From: Zoogloeaceae bacterium
Lineage (GTDB): Bacteria > Pseudomonadota > Gammaproteobacteria > Burkholderiales > Rhodocyclaceae
Assembly (NCBI GenBank): GCA_024235675.1
Contig: JACKLZ010000001.1
Location: forward strand, 434,001-498,000
Direction: 5' to 3'
DNA length: 64,000 nt
The notes below the pieces were generated by a model. That model was given only the letters and a program-made list of their open reading frames with translations. It ran no database searches and was not told the DNA's origin. Both the position numbers and the translations under genes were made by a program. Shown here piece after piece: positions 59,843 to 64,000 of this stretch. How positions within the stretch are numbered: the first letter of the stretch is position 1; each line of letters starts with the position of its first letter.

Positions 59843-61012
59843 TCAGTGGAGGTGGCGCGGCATTTGCTCGTCGGGGGTTTCGGGAAGCTCGGCATGAACC
59901 GCTTCGCCCTCGGGTGAGGGGTAAAGTGGCGCGCCGCAGTCGTCACAGTATTCCATCGGGAAATGGTGATCCAGCGACAGAATCTCGGTCACACCGCTTT
60001 CGCGCAGCGTGGCTTCGATCTGGGCGAGCACGTCGGGTCCGTCGTCTTCCGCACCGAGCAATGGCCAGACAATGCCATGTACGACCTGGTCGGAATCCTT
60101 CAAGGTCAGACCGATGCGAAACTCCTCCAGCTGGAGGTCGTGGAAAGGCGCGATGATCGCGCGCAGATTCGACGCTGGTGCCTCGAGCGTGGCGCCGAGA
60201 AAGGCGACCGATGCGCGCACTGCGTAGGCCCGGCTTTCGCGGTCGGCGCGGCGCGAAGCGGCAAAGTAGGCGTCCGGCAAGACCACTTCGACGGCACAGC
60301 CGGGCAGCAGCGGAACCAGGCAGGCGCCGCCCTGACTGCGCCACTGGGTAAGCGCATGGTCGCGATCGCCGGCGTTTTCCTGCCAGCGGAACATTGGCTT
60401 GCCACGCGGCACGGCGACGGCAAACAGCAGATAGCGGGTGTCGGACAGAAACTGCGTGGTCTCGGGCAGTGACGCGACGTCGATCGACAAGTCCTGGTCG
60501 GCTTGTGCGGCGACGCCGATCTCTTCGGCGAAACGCGCCGTATTGCAATACCCGACGGGCAGCTGGTCCGGGCTGAACAGGTAGCTGGCGACCGAGAGCC
60601 GAACATTGTCGGCCAGCACATGCGCCTGCAGATGCACGCGCAGATTGGCCAGCACGGCATCGGAAATGGCCAGGGCCGGGATACGGTATCGCGACCACGA
60701 CAGCAGGGGCGCGGCGACCAGCAGCACGTCTTCATCGGCGAGTTTTCGGCCGGCGTTTTCTGCGCGGGATTCGACAAAATCGGCGAGCTCGTCATAGGCC
60801 GTCAGGCTGCTCGAATAGAGCTGGTCGAGCGCACTGTTGATGGTGTCTTCGTCGCCTTCGTCCAGCAACTGGTCAATCAGCTCGGTGAGCTGGTTTTCCC
60901 AGAGCCGGTCTTCGGCACGGCTGCCGGATTCGGCCAGTCCGTTGGCCAGCCAGACGAGACGCTCGGCGTCGGGCCCGAGGCCGCTGCGGCGTTTGCTACG
61001 GGGACGTTTCAT
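59843..61012 (-). CDS. DUF2863 family protein
   Basis: 389 residues. Cytoplasmic, matching the betaproteobacterial DUF2863 family (GPDAERLVWLANGLAESGSRAED; TAYDELADFVESRAENAGRK; RYLLFAVAVPRGKPMFRWQE). A C-x-x-C pair near the end (EYCDDCGAPLYPSPEGE) suggests zinc binding. Function unknown. A GGGCCTGCCCG/CGGGCAGGCCC hairpin (61037-61062) precedes it. Confidence 0.87.
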   Translation of the reverse strand: MKRPRSKRRSGLGPDAERLVWLANGLAESGSRAEDRLWENQLTELIDQLLDEGDEDTINSALDQLYSSSLTAYDELADFVESRAENAGRKLADEDVLLVAAPLLSWSRYRIPALAISDAVLANLRVHLQAHVLADNVRLSVASYLFSPDQLPVGYCNTARFAEEIGVAAQADQDLSIDVASLPETTQFLSDTRYLLFAVAVPRGKPMFRWQENAGDRDHALTQWRSQGGACLVPLLPGCAVEVVLPDAYFAASRRADRESRAYAVRASVAFLGATLEAPASNLRAIIAPFHDLQLEEFRIGLTLKDSDQVVHGIVWPLLGAEDDGPDVLAQIEATLRESGVTEILSLDHHFPMEYCDDCGAPLYPSPEGEAVHAELPETPDEQMPRHLH

Positions 61013-61036
61013 GAAATCTTGCCCTGGGGTTTGGAG

Positions 61037-61062
61037 GGGCCTGCCCGGCGGCGGGCAGGCCC
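61037..61062. terminator. Strong GC hairpin downstream of ppsR
   Basis: Perfect 11-base stem around GCGG in the 82 bases between ppsR and DUF2863, both minus strand. No T-run follows on either strand, so intrinsic termination is doubtful; it may stabilise the ppsR mRNA 3' end. Confidence 0.45.
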
Positions 61063-61094
61063 GGGAGAGCGGGGCGCCATTCTACATGGCCGGA

Positions 61095-61925
61095 TCAATA
61101 GCCCCGCTTGTTCAGATGCACGTCCTGCATGATCTTGGTGGCGATCTCTTCAATCGAGCGTGCGGTCGAGTCCAGCCAGGGGATGCGCTCCCGCTCCATC
61201 AGACGCTTGGCCGCGTCAATCTCGTAGTGACAATTGTCGAGTGAGGCATACACGCTGTCGGGCCGGCGCTCCTGGCGGATCTGCGACAGACGCTCGGCGC
61301 TGATGGTCAGGCCAAAGAGCTTGCGGCGATGCTTGTGCAACTCGGTGGGCAGCTTGCTGCGCTCGAAGTCTTCGGGAATCAGCGGGTAGTTCGCCGCCTT
61401 GACGCCAAACTGCATGGCCAGATACAGGCTGGTAGGGGTTTTGCCCGAGCGGGAAACGCCAACAAGAATCACGTCGGAGACATCCAGCTCGGCATGCGAG
61501 ACACCATCGTCGTGCGCCAGCGCGAAGTTGATGGCCTCGATACGATTCTTGTAGTCGAGGCTGTCGGCAATGCCGTGGAAGCGGCCCACGGTGTGGGTGG
61601 AGCGTTGCCCGAGTTCTTGTTCGAGCGGTTCGATAAAGCGCTCGAACAGATCAAGAAAGAGCGCATCTGCGTTGCGTAGCCCGGCCACGAGATCGGGCTC
61701 GACCAGCGAATTGAAGACAATCGGACGGGTGCCATCGCTGCGTCCGGCTTCGCGAATGCGTGTGGCGCAGTCCCGTGCTTTTTCGATCGAATCGACAAAA
61801 GGCAGGCGGACCTGCTTGAAGCGCATGTCGGGAAATTGGGCAAGCAAACTGTGGCCGAGTGTTTCGGCCGTGATGCCGGTGCCGTCGGAGATAAAAAATA
61901 CAGTACGGATAGAGAGTTCTGTCAT
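61095..61925 (-). CDS. ppsR: Phosphoenolpyruvate synthase regulatory protein (kinase/pyrophosphorylase)
   Basis: 276 residues. DUF299/PSRP family: N-terminal [24 protein letters not shown]-loop [21 protein letters not shown], and C-terminal [22 protein letters not shown] block (here [16 protein letters not shown]). It inactivates PEP synthase by ADP-dependent phosphorylation of a Thr near the catalytic His and reactivates it with phosphate. It is divergent from its target ppsA, with 107 bases between. Confidence 0.95.
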   Translation of the reverse strand: MTELSIRTVFFISDGTGITAETLGHSLLAQFPDMRFKQVRLPFVDSIEKARDCATRIREAGRSDGTRPIVFNSLVEPDLVAGLRNADALFLDLFERFIEPLEQELGQRSTHTVGRFHGIADSLDYKNRIEAINFALAHDDGVSHAELDVSDVILVGVSRSGKTPTSLYLAMQFGVKAANYPLIPEDFERSKLPTELHKHRRKLFGLTISAERLSQIRQERRPDSVYASLDNCHYEIDAAKRLMERERIPWLDSTARSIEEIATKIMQDVHLNKRGY

Positions 61926-62032
61926 GGGTCAAGGTAGGGTTAGCGTTTCGGGTATACCTGTCTTTGCCGCAAGGCAGCAATTCCTTGTAAACTCCGGTTT
62001 TCAGTTTTTCTGACTCCTTCTGGAAGAGCCCC

Positions 62033-64000
62033 ATGAGCCGTTACGTTATCCCGTTTGAAGAACTACGTATGTCTGACGTCGAGCAGGTCGGCGGCAAGAA
62101 CGCTTCACTCGGAGAAATGATCAGCCAACTGCCCGCCAGTGTACGTGTTCCTGGCGGCTTCGCAACGACTGCAGACGCTTATCGTGAATTCCTTGCCCAT
62201 CAAGGTCTGGTCGACCGGATCAACGCGGCACTCGATGCGCTGGATGTCGATGATGTCGATGCCCTGGTAAAGGCCGGCACCGAAATCCGCCAGTGGATTG
62301 TCGATCTGCCGTTCCCGGCCAAGCTCGAAGAAGAAATCAAGACGGCCTACGCGAAGATTACTTCCGAGGGTGAGGGCAGTTTTGCCGTTCGTTCGTCCGC
62401 GACGGCCGAAGACATGCCCGACGCGTCCTTCGCCGGCCAGCAAGAAACCTTCCTGAACATCCGCGGCTACGACAATATCCTGCACGCGATCAAGGAAGTC
62501 TTCGCGTCGCTGTACAACGATCGTGCCATTGCCTATCGCGTTCACAAAGGCTACGCGCACGCCGATGTCGCCTTGTCCGCTGGCGTGCAGCGCATGGTGC
62601 GCTCCGATACCGGCACCTCGGGTGTGATGTTCTCGCTCGATACCGAATCCGGCTTCAAGGATGTGGTCTTCATCACCGCCTCTTACGGTCTGGGCGAGAC
62701 GGTGGTGCAAGGCGCCGTGAATCCGGACGAGTTCTATGTGCACAAGCCCACGCTGGCCCAGGGCCGCCCGGCTGTCGTGCGGCGCAATCTGGGCTCCAAG
62801 CTGATCAAGATGGTGTTCACCGACAAGTCGGTCGCGGGCAAATCGGTGCAGACGCTGGACGTCGCCGAGGCCGACCGCAACCGCTTCTCGCTGACCGACG
62901 CCGATGTGCTCGAGTTGGCCCGCTACGCGGTGATCATCGAGCAGCACTATGGTCGTCCGATGGACATCGAGTGGGGCAAGGACGGCGAAGACGGCAAACT
63001 CTACATTCTCCAGGCGCGTCCTGAAACGGTGAAGAGCCAGCAGTCTGGCCACGTGCTGGAAAAATACCGCCTCAAGCAATACGGCAAGGCACTGACACAC
63101 GGCCGCGCGATTGGTCAGCGCATTGGTGTGGGCCCGGTCAAGGTCATTCGCGATGCTGCCGAAATGAACCGTGTACAGCCCGGCGACGTGCTGGTGACCG
63201 ACATGACCGACCCCAACTGGGAACCCGTCATGAAGCGCGCCAGCGCCATCGTCACCAACCGCGGTGGCCGCACCTGCCACGCGGCGATCATCGCGCGTGA
63301 GCTGGGTATCCCGGCCATCGTCGGTTGCGGCAATGCCACCGAACTGCTGCACGAAGGCGATTCCGTCACTGCGTCCTGCGCAGAAGGCGATACCGGCTAT
63401 GTGTATCGCGGCAAGCTCGACTTTGAAGTCATCAGCACCGACACCGGCAACCTGCCGGAGATCCCGGTCAAGGTCATGATGAACGTCGGCAATCCGGAGC
63501 TGGCTTTTGAATTTGCGCAGATTCCGAACGAAGGCGTTGGCCTGGCCCGTCTGGAGTTCGTGATCAACAACATGATCGGCATCCACCCCAAGGCGATTCT
63601 GGAGCTCGAACAAGTCCCGTCAGGGCTGCGCCAGGAAATTCTGCGTCGCTCGCGTGGGTACGAAACGCCGCGTGAGTTCTTCGTCGAAAAGCTGGTCGAA
63701 GGCGTCGCAGTGATTGCCGCAGCCTTCTACCCGAAGCCCGTCATCGTGCGTCTGTCCGACTTCAAGTCCAACGAGTACCGCAAGCTGCTCGGCGGCGAAA
63801 TCTACGAGCCGGAAGAAGAAAACCCGATGCTCGGTTTCCGCGGGGCCTCGCGCTACATTTCCCACAGTTTCCGCGATTGCTTCGAACTCGAATGCATCGC
63901 CATGAAGCGTGTGCGCGATGTGTTGGGCCTGACCAACGTCCAGCTCATGGTGCCGTTTGTGCGTAACGTCGGAGAGGCGCGCGAAGTGGTCGAGCTGCTG
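62033..64000 (+). CDS. ppsA: Phosphoenolpyruvate synthase (3' end outside window)
   Basis: 656 codons are visible from the ATG at 62033 ([20 protein letters not shown]), without a stop, so the gene runs off the right edge; full-length members have about 790 residues. N-terminal pyruvate-phosphate dikinase ATP-binding domain ([32 protein letters not shown]), then the phospho-His domain with catalytic His in [20 protein letters not shown], and the start of the PEP-binding barrel. It converts pyruvate and ATP to PEP for gluconeogenesis and is controlled by the divergent ppsR product. Confidence 0.96.
   Translation, partial: MSRYVIPFEELRMSDVEQVGGKNASLGEMISQLPASVRVPGGFATTADAYREFLAHQGLVDRINAALDALDVDDVDALVKAGTEIRQWIVDLPFPAKLEEEIKTAYAKITSEGEGSFAVRSSATAEDMPDASFAGQQETFLNIRGYDNILHAIKEVFASLYNDRAIAYRVHKGYAHADVALSAGVQRMVRSDTGTSGVMFSLDTESGFKDVVFITASYGLGETVVQGAVNPDEFYVHKPTLAQGRPAVVRRNLGSKLIKMVFTDKSVAGKSVQTLDVAEADRNRFSLTDADVLELARYAVIIEQHYGRPMDIEWGKDGEDGKLYILQARPETVKSQQSGHVLEKYRLKQYGKALTHGRAIGQRIGVGPVKVIRDAAEMNRVQPGDVLVTDMTDPNWEPVMKRASAIVTNRGGRTCHAAIIARELGIPAIVGCGNATELLHEGDSVTASCAEGDTGYVYRGKLDFEVISTDTGNLPEIPVKVMMNVGNPELAFEFAQIPNEGVGLARLEFVINNMIGIHPKAILELEQVPSGLRQEILRRSRGYETPREFFVEKLVEGVAVIAAAFYPKPVIVRLSDFKSNEYRKLLGGEIYEPEEENPMLGFRGASRYISHSFRDCFELECIAMKRVRDVLGLTNVQLMVPFVRNVGEAREVVELL

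Noticed and set aside
58591..59946. Longer start for the binding-protein gene at 59946
   Set aside because: It would place the signal peptide 73 residues inside the protein; the ATG at 59727 puts it at the N terminus.
62105..63613. 502-codon open frame on the minus strand
   Set aside because: Antisense to ppsA, whose catalytic motifs are plainly on the plus strand.

Overview
The window is GC-rich, densely packed bacterial chromosome. The gene families (DUF2863, DUF4936, DUF6116, an RpfE-type protein next to recJ, ratA/rnfH beside smpB, BTH_I2691/VasX-like toxin pieces) suggest a betaproteobacterium, most likely of the Rhodocyclales (Azoarcus/Thauera-like). That placement is inferred from protein resemblance only.

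Bases 1-11,700 are an accessory island that looks like a decaying type VI secretion effector/immunity cargo region. It holds two paralogous large proteins of unknown family (one cut by the window edge). Each is tail-to-tail with a SUMF1/FGE-fold lipoprotein. A vgrG has lost its 5' part but keeps the spike C-terminal region and a transthyretin-like tail. There is a third, frameshifted and truncated SUMF1 copy, a short scrap of the large-effector gene, the C-terminal piece of a VasX/BTH_I2691-type toxin followed by a DUF6708 membrane protein, and a frameshifted membrane-protein pseudogene. REP-like palindromes are scattered through it. No T6SS structural genes are present.

From about 11.7 kb onward the content is mostly housekeeping: a voltage-gated-type K+ channel, a complete tRNA-Val(CAC) transcription unit, gltX, mnmC and lysS. 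A diguanylate cyclase and a condensin-like operon (kleisin-like, KITE-like, small exported protein, SMC-like ATPase) sit between lysS and prfB; prfB carries the classical +1 programmed frameshift. Then come modABC with a near-perfect ModE-type dyad, smpB diverging from ratA-rnfH, guaB-guaA, small membrane/exported proteins, a five-PAS histidine kinase, tadA with an L,D-transpeptidase and a GNAT gene, an NRDE/DUF4936/ygfZ operon, and a tightly overlapping mltG-tmk-holB-pilZ-tatD-ankyrin operon. A ModE-type DNA-binding protein lacking the molybdate-binding part, recJ with an RpfE-type gene, lolC-lolD, a chemotaxis receptor, DUF2062, comEC, an alpha/beta hydrolase, an orphan amino-acid-type binding protein, DUF2863 and the divergent ppsR/ppsA pair complete the window; ppsA runs off the right edge.

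The best candidates for something undescribed are the effector/SUMF1-lipoprotein pairing in the left island and the condensin-like operon with an embedded, translationally coupled exported peptide.
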